64,000 nt of DNA from positions 1 through 64,000 of the forward strand of contig JBEKDA010000001.1 in NCBI GenBank assembly GCA_050014595.1, read 5' to 3'. A program made the translations under genes and the position numbers. Origin of the DNA: PALSA-129 sp050014595 (GTDB lineage Bacteria > Acidobacteriota > Terriglobia > Bryobacterales > Bryobacteraceae). The notes under the pieces are model-generated. The model was not told the DNA's origin. It did no database searches and saw nothing but the letters and a program-made list of their open reading frames with translations. This document shows positions 8,169-16,400 of the stretch, one piece after another; position 1 is the first letter of the stretch; each line of letters opens with the position of its first letter.

Positions 8169-8987
8169 ATGTCGATTCGAAGCCTGGCAATTGGCCTGCT
8201 GGCAGTGGCGGCGGCAGCGTCCGCTCAGCCGCCGGGCCGCGGCGGAGCGCCCAACTGGGGCCCCCGCGTGGTGGGCGCCGAGCCGGGCCGGCAGGGACCC
8301 GTGGTGAAGGGCGCGCCCTTCTCGGCGGACCTGGTCACTGAAACCACCCAGGCGCTCGCCGACGGCAACCACATCCACCTGACCAGCACGTCGCGGCTCT
8401 ACCGCGACGCCGAAGGCCGCACGCGGCGCGAGCAGTCGCTCAACGGCCTGGGTGTGCTGGCCCCCAATACCAATCTGCCGCCGGTGGTCTTCATCAACGA
8501 CCCGGTGGCGCACGTGAATTACGCGCTTAGCCCGTCCGCCCACACGGCCACCCGGTCGGCCGGCGGCCGCGGGTTTAGCTGGAACGGCGGGTCCGGTGAG
8601 CCGGCACGGAAGCAGGACGCCGCGGCGGGTTCCGGCCGGCGTATGCGCAACGCGCAAGCGCAGAGCGGCGGGCAGAGCCTCAAGACCGAATCGCTGGGAC
8701 ACCAGACCATCGAGGGAGTGCCGGCCGAAGGCACCCGCACCACCACGATCATTGCGGCCGGCCAGCTCGGCAATGAGCAGCCCATCCAGATCGTCACCGA
8801 GACGTGGTATTCGGCGGATCTTCAGATGGCGATTCTTTCCAAGCGCAGCGATCCGCGCTCCGGAGAGACCGTCACGCGCTACGCCAACATCAGCCGCACC
8901 GAGCCGCCGCACGCGCTGTTTGAAGTGCCGGCCGACTACAAAGTGACCGACGCCGGCGGGCGCGGCCCGCGAACCGTCGCCAAGTAA
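8169..8987 (+). CDS. Secreted protein of the sigma/anti-sigma operon
   Basis: A 272-residue exported protein with a signal peptide at residues 1-19 (MSIRSLAIGLLAVAAAASA). The mature protein begins with a Gly/Pro/Arg-rich segment, then a domain containing THLTSTSRLYRDAEGRTRRE-type strands, a basic Gln-rich linker and VTETWYSADLQMAILSKRSD near the end. This pattern, in which a treated sample of pasted strands ends with FEVPADYKV, is common to secreted proteins next to acidobacterial ECF genes. The biochemical role is unknown. It starts four bases after the anti-sigma stop, so it is probably co-expressed and may be a regulon member or envelope sensor. Confidence 0.7.
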   Translation: MSIRSLAIGLLAVAAAASAQPPGRGGAPNWGPRVVGAEPGRQGPVVKGAPFSADLVTETTQALADGNHIHLTSTSRLYRDAEGRTRREQSLNGLGVLAPNTNLPPVVFINDPVAHVNYALSPSAHTATRSAGGRGFSWNGGSGEPARKQDAAAGSGRRMRNAQAQSGGQSLKTESLGHQTIEGVPAEGTRTTTIIAAGQLGNEQPIQIVTETWYSADLQMAILSKRSDPRSGETVTRYANISRTEPPHALFEVPADYKVTDAGGRGPRTVAK

Positions 8988-9464
8988 TCAGAAGGCCATC
9001 AGGTCCTTTTTGGCTTCCACCTTGGTGGGGTCGATGGCCGGGACCTTCAACAGATCGCGCCAATCCTGGAAGGGCGGATGCTCTTTGCGATACGCCAGCA
9101 CCGCCTCCGATTCGGCCACCGTGAATCCCAGCACGGACTTCAACTCGACGAGCGGCGCGGTGTTCACGAGGACCTTGGAATCCTTGCCGAAGTTCTTCGC
9201 GAGGTAAGCCACCACGGCGGCGACCTGGTCGTCGTTGGCCTTGGCGCCGCGATCGATCATGTCGTAGACCTTGTCGGACCAATCGTCCGGGGTGAGCCGC
9301 TGGCCGCGGAAGTGTCCAGTGCCGTGACACTCCAGGCAGACCTTGACCACCAGTTCCTTGCCCGCGCCACTGGGCAGCGCTCTGGCTTCCTCGGCTACGT
9401 CATCGGCGGTGAGCGCCACCGCCAGCGAGCCGGCCAGCGCCAGCAGAAAAAGGGCCCTCATCAT
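8988..9464 (-). CDS. Exported cytochrome c with ComEA-like helix-hairpin-helix tail
   Basis: A 158-residue protein with a signal peptide at residues 1-20. A class I haem site CLECH lies at residues 43-47, with a likely distal Met69 in KVYDMIDRG. After the cytochrome fold, residues 100-158 (NTAPLVELKSVLGFTVAESE, then LAYRKEHPPFQDWRDLLKVP) match the tandem helix-hairpin-helix layout of ComEA-type DNA-binding proteins. It probably acts in the periplasm. The combination of electron carrier and DNA-binding-like motif is unusual, but related cytochrome-HHH proteins occur in PQQ-dehydrogenase-linked cytochromes of Acidobacteria, so the tail may simply be a protein-interaction module. Confidence 0.78.
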   Translation of the reverse strand: MMRALFLLALAGSLAVALTADDVAEEARALPSGAGKELVVKVCLECHGTGHFRGQRLTPDDWSDKVYDMIDRGAKANDDQVAAVVAYLAKNFGKDSKVLVNTAPLVELKSVLGFTVAESEAVLAYRKEHPPFQDWRDLLKVPAIDPTKVEAKKDLMAF

Positions 9465-9499
9465 AAAATGTTCTTGACTCTAACGTAACGTCACACCCG

Positions 9500-10279
9500 A
9501 TGCTGGATCAAGAGCCCATGTATCGAACCAGGCAATTTGCGGAGCTGGCGGGAGTCACGGTGCGGACGCTGCATCACTACGACCGCCTGGGACTGCTGAA
9601 GCCGCGCCGCACCCCAGCCGGCTTCCGCGTCTACCAGGCGCGCGACCTGGAACGGCTGGAGCAGATTATCGCCCTGAAGTTCCTGGGCCTCCCGCTGCGG
9701 CGGATCGGCTCGCTGCTGGACCGCGAAGCTCTGGCCCTGCCCGACGCGCTGCGCATGCAGCGCACCGTGCTGGAGGAGAAGCGGCGCCTTCTGGACCGGG
9801 CCATTGCGGCCATCCGGGAAGCCGAAATCTCGATTCGGGGAAGCCAGCCGGCCGATACCGGGGTTCTGAAGAAAATCATCGAGGCGATCGAAATGCAAAA
9901 CAATACGGATTGGATGGCCAAGTATCAGACGCCCGAGGCCAAGGCGAAGATCGACGCGCGCAAAGGCGAATGGACGCCCGAAATGCAGGAGCGCGTGACC
10001 GCACAATGGAAGGAACTGTTCGCCGAGGTGGAAGCGGCCTTGGGCGAGGACCCGGCGAGCGAGCGCGTGCAGGCGCTGGCGGCCCGTTGGACTACGCTGG
10101 TGGAAGGCTTCACGAAGCGCGATCCGGACCTGACGCAGAGTGCCTCCAACGCGTGGAAAGACTACGCCAACTGGCCGGCGGAAGCCAAACAGCAGGCGGC
10201 GCCCTTCAGCAACAAGGAAGTCTGGAGCTTCATGAACCAGGCGCTCGAGCTGCGGAAGCAGCAGGCCCGCCAAGCCTGA
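9500..10279 (+). CDS. MerR-family regulator with TipAS domain
   Basis: A 259-residue regulator. Residues 7-75 are the MerR winged helix (QFAELAGVTVRTLHHYDRLG, LLKPRRTPAGFRVY), with a dimerisation helix to about 120. Residues 135-255 resemble the TipAS antibiotic-recognition domain (MAKYQTPEAKAKIDARKGEW, then PFSNKEVWSFMNQALELRKQ). TipA-type proteins bind small hydrophobic drugs covalently or tightly and switch on transcription from an elongated promoter spacer. It starts 35 bp from the divergent cytochrome gene, so the operator may lie there. The downstream membrane protein gene is 25 bp away and probably co-transcribed. Confidence 0.88.
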   Translation: MLDQEPMYRTRQFAELAGVTVRTLHHYDRLGLLKPRRTPAGFRVYQARDLERLEQIIALKFLGLPLRRIGSLLDREALALPDALRMQRTVLEEKRRLLDRAIAAIREAEISIRGSQPADTGVLKKIIEAIEMQNNTDWMAKYQTPEAKAKIDARKGEWTPEMQERVTAQWKELFAEVEAALGEDPASERVQALAARWTTLVEGFTKRDPDLTQSASNAWKDYANWPAEAKQQAAPFSNKEVWSFMNQALELRKQQARQA

Positions 10280-10304
10280 TCGCTTCATAGGTGGTTTTGG
10301 AACC

Positions 10305-10883
10305 ATGAGCACACTTTCACCATTACTCGCGGAAACCGTACCGTCGCGCAAGCGGCTGATCCAGGTCGCCGCGCTGGCTTGGTTCGCCGTCATCGGCCTC
10401 GATCTTCTTCTGAACGCCGGCTTGCTCGCTCCGTTCTATCACTGGGACCAACCGGGTCTTCTGCCACCCATGAAAATGTTCCAGTACATCCCGTTAGGCT
10501 ATGCCTCGTTTCTCTTCTGGAGCATCGCGCTCGTCTGGCTCGTCGTGCGGACACGTTCGTACGGCGCGGCGGCTGGCGCCAGGTTCGGCATGAAGTTAGG
10601 CGTCCTGCTGGGGGGAGCAGCTTTTCTCGGCTGGCTCTCGATTTTCTCCTTCCCACCCGTCATGCTCTTCTGCTGGGCCTTGGATCACGCCGTCAGCTTC
10701 ACCTTGGCTGGCGCCGTGATCGGCGGAAGTCTTACCGCTCCGCGCCTGCGACCAGCAGTGCGCCGAGTCCTCGTTCTGGTCGCGGTCTGCCTGCTCGTCA
10801 CCGTCGCGATGCAGAGCTTAGGGCTGGCTCCGATCCATGTTCCCCAGGGCCGCATCACCTTTGGGTGGGATCCGAAGAAGTAG
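10305..10883 (+). CDS. Hypothetical integral membrane protein
   Basis: A 192-residue protein with about five membrane segments: VAALAWFAVIGLDLLLNAGL, the YASFLFWSIALVWLVV region, KLGVLLGGAAFLGWLSIFSF, a weaker one around LDHAVSFTLAGAVIGGSL and VLVLVAVCLLVTVAM. No recognised family motif. A similar layout of one or two helices, a polar loop and several helices is typical of small unnamed acidobacterial membrane proteins. Its position 25 bp after the TipAS-MerR gene suggests that it is regulated by it and may be a drug-stress target, which is inference only. Confidence 0.7.
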   Translation: MSTLSPLLAETVPSRKRLIQVAALAWFAVIGLDLLLNAGLLAPFYHWDQPGLLPPMKMFQYIPLGYASFLFWSIALVWLVVRTRSYGAAAGARFGMKLGVLLGGAAFLGWLSIFSFPPVMLFCWALDHAVSFTLAGAVIGGSLTAPRLRPAVRRVLVLVAVCLLVTVAMQSLGLAPIHVPQGRITFGWDPKK

Positions 10884-11015
10884 CGACTTGAATGTGCTCG
10901 GCACCAACCCCAGGGTTGGGGTGAGACCGCCCCAGCATCCGCTGGCTCATCTGGAAACCGAAATCCCGCGCAAGGCGCGATGCCGGCTAACGCCTGGTTG
11001 CGGTGAGGCTGCCAC

Positions 11016-12395
11016 TTACTCCACCCTCAACGCGCGCAGGCCGCCCTGGAGCAGGCCGATGGCTTTGGCCAGGTCGACCGGGGTGTGGACCACCAGCGTG
11101 CGGCCCTTCAGACGGGCTACGGCTGCGTTGATGACATCGGTATCGTGCAGTCCGGTGGGCGGGTCGGGTGGAGGGGGAGCGCCGCGGCCGCCGCGGCCGC
11201 CATGGCCTCCGGATGACGATGCGGCACCGGCGTCGGACGAGTCGCCGGTATGTGGCGGCGGTGCCGGCGCCGTGGAGGCGGAAGAATTGGACCCCGTCGA
11301 ACCAGCGGAGCCGGATGGCGCGCCGGCGCCTGGCGCGGCCGGTCTGCCGCGCGCCATGGGCATCTCGTCCGCGCCGCTATCCACCGGAATGATGGGGCGC
11401 GGAACCGGTCTGCACTGCACGTAGAAGAAGCGCGAGGCGGCGGGGCGCTTCTCCAGAGAGCCCTCTGGAATTCTGCCAGTGAATCTCGAGAGCGGGCCGA
11501 GCAGGATGATGGTGGGAGCAGGCGCGGGCGCGCGCAGTTCCTGGTTGATGAGGCCGGCGAGAAGGTCGATGTGCCCAGTGGGGTTCTGCAGGATGTGGAC
11601 ATCCACCGTGGAGAGTTCGAGCGCATCAATGGCCCTGGCGACTTGACCGATGGCATCGACGGAGAAGCTGTCGCTGCGGAACAGTTCCTTCTGCGCTTCG
11701 AGACTGAAGACCACCAGGCGCACGGAAGCGGCGGGGACGCGGCCGACGATGGCGGCCAGGGCGGAGAGCAGGAGGTTGCGGTCGGCCGGGCGCAGGCGGG
11801 TGCGGCGGGGCGAAAGCGGGGCCGCGTTGAGAAGGACAGTGAGCGATGCGGCGCCGGAGGGGCGATTCCAATCGGAGGCGCGGATGCCGGGGAGATCGCG
11901 CACGGTGAAGGGCGGGAGGGAAAGCTGGACGGCACGCTCGTGGCGGGTGAGCGAGGCATCGATCTGCCACGCGCGTTTGCAGGTGCGGCTGCTGTCGTCG
12001 TAGAGAATGGATTCCACCGCATAGCGGCCTTCGCCGAGCAGGTAGCTGCCGGAGACTTCGAAGTTGAGGCCGGTCTTGACGATCTCGGCGGCGTTGGTGC
12101 GGGTGAAGAGATAGGCGGGCTTGCGGTCATCGTTCCGGGGAGTGATTTTGGTGAGGACGAACCAGGCGTGGCCGGCGGTTTGGTACTGCCCGACGGGCAG
12201 GCGGAAGGTATAGCCGGCGCGGAAGCGGAAGGCGAAATCGAGGGTTGGCGCGACCGGGACCAGTTCGCAGCGGAGAGGAACAGCGCCGGGACGCGGGGCG
12301 AATTCCTTGAGGGCGGTAGAGACGTGATCCGGGTCAATGAGGGTCTGGGCGCAGGCGCCGCTTGCGATGATCACGGCGATGAGTGCGCGGCGCAT
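11016..12395 (-). CDS. Hypothetical secreted protein with low-complexity tail
   Basis: A 459-residue protein with a signal peptide (MRRALIAVIIASGACA). The N-terminal half contains beta strands (CELVPVAPTLDFAFRFRAGY, HAWFVLTKITPRNDDRK). The middle has a Rossmann-like or von Willebrand-like pattern (VRLVVFSLEAQKELFRSD, VDVHILQNPTGHIDLLAGL, APTIILLGPLSRFTGRIP). A low-complexity Ala/Gly/Ser/Pro segment covers about residues 350-410, and a final ALRVE block ends the protein. It could be a relative of acidobacterial VWFA-related proteins, but the metal-site motif is not clear. The start is the Met before the signal peptide; 232 bp separate it from the divergent ABC-F gene. Confidence 0.65.
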   Translation of the reverse strand: MRRALIAVIIASGACAQTLIDPDHVSTALKEFAPRPGAVPLRCELVPVAPTLDFAFRFRAGYTFRLPVGQYQTAGHAWFVLTKITPRNDDRKPAYLFTRTNAAEIVKTGLNFEVSGSYLLGEGRYAVESILYDDSSRTCKRAWQIDASLTRHERAVQLSLPPFTVRDLPGIRASDWNRPSGAASLTVLLNAAPLSPRRTRLRPADRNLLLSALAAIVGRVPAASVRLVVFSLEAQKELFRSDSFSVDAIGQVARAIDALELSTVDVHILQNPTGHIDLLAGLINQELRAPAPAPTIILLGPLSRFTGRIPEGSLEKRPAASRFFYVQCRPVPRPIIPVDSGADEMPMARGRPAAPGAGAPSGSAGSTGSNSSASTAPAPPPHTGDSSDAGAASSSGGHGGRGGRGAPPPPDPPTGLHDTDVINAAVARLKGRTLVVHTPVDLAKAIGLLQGGLRALRVE

Positions 12396-12454
12396 TGATC
12401 TATTATGCGCCGAGGGGAGCTGCGCGATAATCGAAGGAATGCCGGTCCGGAAAA

Positions 12455-12605
12455 CTTTTTCAACGCGGAGGCGCTGAGACGCGGAGAAAAGACAATAGGA
12501 ATGAGGTTTCACTACAGAGTCACAATCCGACAGCGTCGAGGAAGCGGATGAGGGCGCGGCATCTCTCTCTATCTTCTCCGCGCCTCCGGGTCTCCGCGGT
12601 GAAAT
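12455..12605. repeat. Dispersed repeat family C (CGCGGAGACGC element)
   Basis: A bipartite inverted repeat in the gap upstream of the ABC-F gene. The left part (12455-12492) reads TTTTTCAACGCGGAGGCGCT and GAGACGCGGAGAAAAG. The right part (12573-12605) reads CTTCTCCGCGCCTCCGGGTC and TCCGCGGTGAAAT. The same signature recurs at 42412-42446 and 51586-51703, always in front of a plus-strand gene. Confidence 0.65.
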
Positions 12606-12627
12606 CTTCGTCTCCCGGCCGCCATTG

Positions 12628-14445
12628 ATGCCACTTCTTGCCAGTTGCACTTCGCTTTCCAAGAGCTTTGGCTCGCGCGTGCTCTTCGAGAATATCTCGT
12701 TGGGGATTTCCGAGGGCGAGCGGCTGGGGCTCATCGGCCCCAATGGCGCGGGCAAATCGACGCTGCTGCAGATTCTGGCCGGCCGCCTGGAGCCCGATTC
12801 CGGATCGATCTCGCTGCGGCGCAACACGCGCATCGGCTATGTGCCGCAACAGACCGATTTCCCCGGGGACCAAACCGCAGCCGGGATCATCGGCGAAGCC
12901 ATTGCGGCGGAACGGCTGGAGGATCTGGAGCGCGCCGGGCGGATCAGCCAGGCGCTCGGCCGCGCCGGATTCACGGATGGCTCGGTGCGCGCCGATTCGC
13001 TCTCCGGCGGTTGGCAGCGCCGCCTGGCGATCGCGCGCGAGCTGGCCCCGCAGCCCGACCTGCTGTTCCTCGATGAGCCGACCAACCACCTGGACCTGGA
13101 AGGGATTCTGTGGCTGGAGAAATTGTTGGCCGCCGCGCCGTTTGCCAGCGTGGTCATCAGCCACGACCGGTATTTTCTGGACAACGTGGTGAACGACATG
13201 GCGGAAATCGACCGCGTCTATCCCGAGGGGATCTTCCGCGTGGAGGGCGGGTACAGCCAGTTCCTGGAAAAGAAGGAAGCGTTCTTGCTGGCGCAATCGA
13301 GCCGGCAGGAATCGCTCGCCAACCGGGTGCGGCGCGAAGTGGAATGGCTGCGGCGCGGGGCCAAGGCGCGCACCGGCAAGTCGAAAGCGCGCATCGACGA
13401 AGCGGGCCGCCTGATGCGCGAGCTCTCCGATCTGGAAGCGCGCGGAGTCAAAGGCGTGACGCAAGTCGATTTCACCGGCACGGACCGCCGGACCAAACGG
13501 TTGGTCTCCGTGGAAGCGGTCGGCAAGCAACTGGGCGGGCGCCGATTGTTCCGCGATCTCAGCTTCACTCTGACGCCGGGGACGCGGCTGGGCCTGCTGG
13601 GCAGGAACGGAACCGGCAAGACCACGCTGCTCCGTTTGCTGGCGGGCGAACTGCAACCGGACGCCGGCGAGATCGAACGCGCGCCGGCGTTGCGGATTGT
13701 CTACTTCGACCAGGCGAGGGAACAACTCGACACGGAGCAGACGCTGCGCCAGGGACTGGGTGCGCACGGCGATCACGTGATCTACCGCGACCGGCCCATC
13801 CACGTCGCCGGCTGGGCCAAGCGCTTCCTGTTCGATGCCGGGCAGCTCGACCAGCCGGTTTCCAGCCTCTCCGGCGGCGAGCAGGCGCGTGTGCTGATCG
13901 CGCGCCTGATGCTGCAGCCGGCCGACTTATTGCTGCTGGACGAACCGACCAACGATCTGGACATCCCCACGCTCGAAGTGCTGGAGGAGAGCCTCATGGA
14001 GTTTCCCGGCGCCCTGGTTCTGGTGACGCACGACCGGTACCTGCTGGATCGTGTGTCGACGGTGGTAATGGGCCTGGACGGACAGGGCGGGGCAGTGATC
14101 TACAGCGACTACTGGCAGTGGGAAGCGGCCCAGGGGCGCGACCTGCCCAAGCCCGAAAGGCCCACGCCGCCCGCCTCCGATCCGAGCCGCGACTTGTCGC
14201 TCGACCGTAAGGGAGCGATCTTCAAAAAGAAGCTCTCCTACCTGGAAGCTCGCGAATGGGAACAGATGGAGACGCAGATTCTGGAAGCCGAAGGCCAACT
14301 CGCAGCCGTCCACGCGGAGATGCAATCACCCAACGTGGTTTCGGATGGTGCGCGCCTCCAAGCCTGCTACGCGAAATTGCAGGCCGCCGAAGGACGCGTG
14401 GCGGGCCTCTATGCGCGCTGGGCGGAGCTGGAAGCCAAGCAATAG
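12628..14445 (+). CDS. uup: ABC-F ATPase (Uup type)
   Basis: A 605-residue soluble protein with two ABC ATPase domains and no membrane segments. The first domain has GPNGAGKS, LSGGWQRRLAIARE and LLFLDEPTNHLD; the second has GRNGTGKTT, LSGGEQARVLIARL and LLLLDEPTNDLD. The C-terminal 75 residues are a coiled coil (KLSYLEAREWEQMETQIL) as in Uup, whose tail binds branched DNA and tunes ribosome-related function. ABC-F proteins act on the ribosome or in translation quality control. ATG at 12628 is chosen over the TTG one codon upstream. A dispersed palindromic repeat lies in the leader. Confidence 0.9.
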   Translation: MPLLASCTSLSKSFGSRVLFENISLGISEGERLGLIGPNGAGKSTLLQILAGRLEPDSGSISLRRNTRIGYVPQQTDFPGDQTAAGIIGEAIAAERLEDLERAGRISQALGRAGFTDGSVRADSLSGGWQRRLAIARELAPQPDLLFLDEPTNHLDLEGILWLEKLLAAAPFASVVISHDRYFLDNVVNDMAEIDRVYPEGIFRVEGGYSQFLEKKEAFLLAQSSRQESLANRVRREVEWLRRGAKARTGKSKARIDEAGRLMRELSDLEARGVKGVTQVDFTGTDRRTKRLVSVEAVGKQLGGRRLFRDLSFTLTPGTRLGLLGRNGTGKTTLLRLLAGELQPDAGEIERAPALRIVYFDQAREQLDTEQTLRQGLGAHGDHVIYRDRPIHVAGWAKRFLFDAGQLDQPVSSLSGGEQARVLIARLMLQPADLLLLDEPTNDLDIPTLEVLEESLMEFPGALVLVTHDRYLLDRVSTVVMGLDGQGGAVIYSDYWQWEAAQGRDLPKPERPTPPASDPSRDLSLDRKGAIFKKKLSYLEAREWEQMETQILEAEGQLAAVHAEMQSPNVVSDGARLQACYAKLQAAEGRVAGLYARWAELEAKQ

Positions 14446-14545
14446 AGGCCTTCACTAAGCGGCGCGATTCGTTCCGACCGGGCGATTTGGCGGCTTTGCG
14501 GCAACCCCTCTCTTACGTCCGGGGCTCTGATCGGAGCTAGGTGAA

Positions 14546-16210
14546 TTAGCGGAACGCCATGGCGGTGGCCATCCATTTTCGGGAGCGGCCGCGGTCGCCC
14601 ATGCGGGCGAAGAGGTTGGCTAACTCGGCCGTGCAACCGGGAGTGCCGGGGTCGTGCTCGATATGGTCGCTGCATTGCGCTTCCAGGGCGGCGAGAACCT
14701 GCAGCGAGGGGAGCGGCGCGACCCCGGGCGGGGGATGGCGCATGAAGATGAACGACTGGCGATCCCAGTAGACCAGTTTCCAATCGTCGCGGCTTGGGTC
14801 GGCCAGAGCGAGCGGCAAAGGCCAGAGAATGCCGGTGACGTCTTCGAAGCCTTCCATGAGGATGACGCCGATTCCGTACTGCGTGAGCAGCGCGGCGGCC
14901 TCGGGGTGATTGTTGGCAATGGAGAGGAAATCGCCATAGACGGATTCGTTGAGCGCGCGGCCGTCGATGAAGACGGGTTGGCGGGGGGCGAGGCGCCAAA
15001 TCAGATAGCCGCCCTGGTCGTAACTGTTGAACAGGCGGCCGGTGGTGGGGTGAGCGAGAAGAAAATCGGCCGCACCGGAGGGGCGGTTCCAGGTGATGGC
15101 GCGAAGTTGGAAGGCGTCGCCGCGGGCGATGGGCACCGCGGCGGCGGCGGCGAGCAGCAGAGGCGCCAGGTATTGGAGGGCCCTGGGCAGGGCGCGAGGC
15201 AGTGCCTTGGGCCAGGGAAAGTACGCGGCAATGAGGATGGGGCCGACGATGCCAGTGAGCATGAGGTTGCGGGCGGCGATGATGGTCGCCAGGGCATAGA
15301 GGCCGAACAAAATCCAATCCGCGGGGCGGACGCGGCGCCGGGCCAGCAGCAGGACGGCGAGCGCCAGGATGAGGACCACGTTGAATGGTTGGGGAGGCCA
15401 GAAAGTTGGCGACTTCCATTCCCATACCCGCGACTGGATGAGGCTGTTATGGGAGGTGAGCAGGTACTCGACGGAGCGGAAGCCGTTGGGGTTGAGGCCG
15501 GAGGCGGCGATGGCCAGCGGGCAGCAGATCCACAGCCAGCCTTCACGGGGAACGGGCGTGCCGCGGCGGCGCATGAGCAAGGCTTCGGCGTAATACGCGC
15601 CCATGGCGGCCCAGCCGAGCACGAAATCTCCGTGGCAGTTGGACCAGAGAGCGAAGAGCGGAGGCAGCAGCCAGAGCGGGCGGCGCAGTTCCAGAATCGT
15701 GAGCGTGGCCGCGAGAAGAAGGAAAGAAACCAGGAACGGGCGGTCCGAAGTGTAACTGACGGCCACACTCGCGGTGAGCAGAGCGGCGGCCAGCGAGCGG
15801 TAGAAACCTCGCGAGCGGCGGTAGGCGAGGAAGCCTACAATGGCGCACAGAAGCGTGAGGCCGGCGGCGCGGAAAAGCACCAGGGCGGCGAAACCGCCAG
15901 CGGAATAGAGGCTATAGAAGAGGACTTGCGTGAGCCACTCGTGGGAGAGGAAGAGATCGCGGGAATGTTCCTCACCGGCATAGAGCGGCTTGCCCAGGTA
16001 GGTGGTGAAGGCGAAGGGATCGGGGATGGGGAGCCGGTGGTTCTGGAGAATGTATTGGCCGGTCTTGAGGTGCCACCAGGTGTCGCCATCGGCCGCTCCG
16101 GGGGAGAACCAGGCGAGCAGGAGGAAGGCCGCCAGGCAAAGCGTAAGCGGATGCAGCCAGCGCGGCGCGGGGTTCGCTGGGGCCGAAGACTGGGGAGCGC
16201 GGCGAGGCAT
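14546..16210 (-). CDS. Large polytopic membrane protein (glycosyltransferase-39-like)
   Basis: A 554-residue protein with about ten membrane segments. The first hydrophobic helix (LTLCLAAFLLLAWFSPGA) is followed by a loop with DGDTWWHLKTGQYILQ and ENHRLPIPDPFAFT-type residues, the DxxWHLxxG pattern of an uncharacterised membrane family related to GT-C (PMT/Rgt) glycosyltransferases. A soluble C-terminal domain after residue 390 contains RPVFIDGRALNESVYGDFLS and LTQYGIGVILMEGF. Similar acidobacterial proteins probably act on lipid-linked sugars at the cell surface, but no substrate is known. It is convergent with the ABC-F gene and divergent from maeB. Confidence 0.72.
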   Translation of the reverse strand: MPRRAPQSSAPANPAPRWLHPLTLCLAAFLLLAWFSPGAADGDTWWHLKTGQYILQNHRLPIPDPFAFTTYLGKPLYAGEEHSRDLFLSHEWLTQVLFYSLYSAGGFAALVLFRAAGLTLLCAIVGFLAYRRSRGFYRSLAAALLTASVAVSYTSDRPFLVSFLLLAATLTILELRRPLWLLPPLFALWSNCHGDFVLGWAAMGAYYAEALLMRRRGTPVPREGWLWICCPLAIAASGLNPNGFRSVEYLLTSHNSLIQSRVWEWKSPTFWPPQPFNVVLILALAVLLLARRRVRPADWILFGLYALATIIAARNLMLTGIVGPILIAAYFPWPKALPRALPRALQYLAPLLLAAAAAVPIARGDAFQLRAITWNRPSGAADFLLAHPTTGRLFNSYDQGGYLIWRLAPRQPVFIDGRALNESVYGDFLSIANNHPEAAALLTQYGIGVILMEGFEDVTGILWPLPLALADPSRDDWKLVYWDRQSFIFMRHPPPGVAPLPSLQVLAALEAQCSDHIEHDPGTPGCTAELANLFARMGDRGRSRKWMATAMAFR

Positions 16211-16317
16211 GGAGTGCGGCCGCTACCGGGAGCGGCGGTTGGCGCGGTACTGGCAGTAGATCCAGGCGTAGGTTTTTTGCATGCAGGAAATATAGTAACA
16301 GCCGTGCCGCATTCGCC

Positions 16318-16381
16318 GTGACTCCACGGGGACGTGGGGCTATAATCAGAGGTGTTGAGAATTAAGACAATTCAGTATAAT
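16318..16381 (+). promoter_or_regulatory. Candidate tandem promoters of maeB
   Basis: Two perfect TATAAT boxes precede maeB. The first (16341-16346) has GTGACT 17 bp upstream at 16318-16323. The second (16376-16381) has TTGAGA at 16355-16360 with a short 15-bp spacer. AAAGG lies seven bases before the ATG at 16401. The boxes are read by eye and no start site is proven. Confidence 0.45.
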
Positions 16382-16400
16382 TATCTTGAAAGGTTCTGAT

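Noticed and set aside
14654..16321. 555-residue plus-strand frame
   Set aside because: Lies antisense to the membrane protein gene; Gly/Glu-rich and repetitive in a way typical of GC-driven shadow frames.
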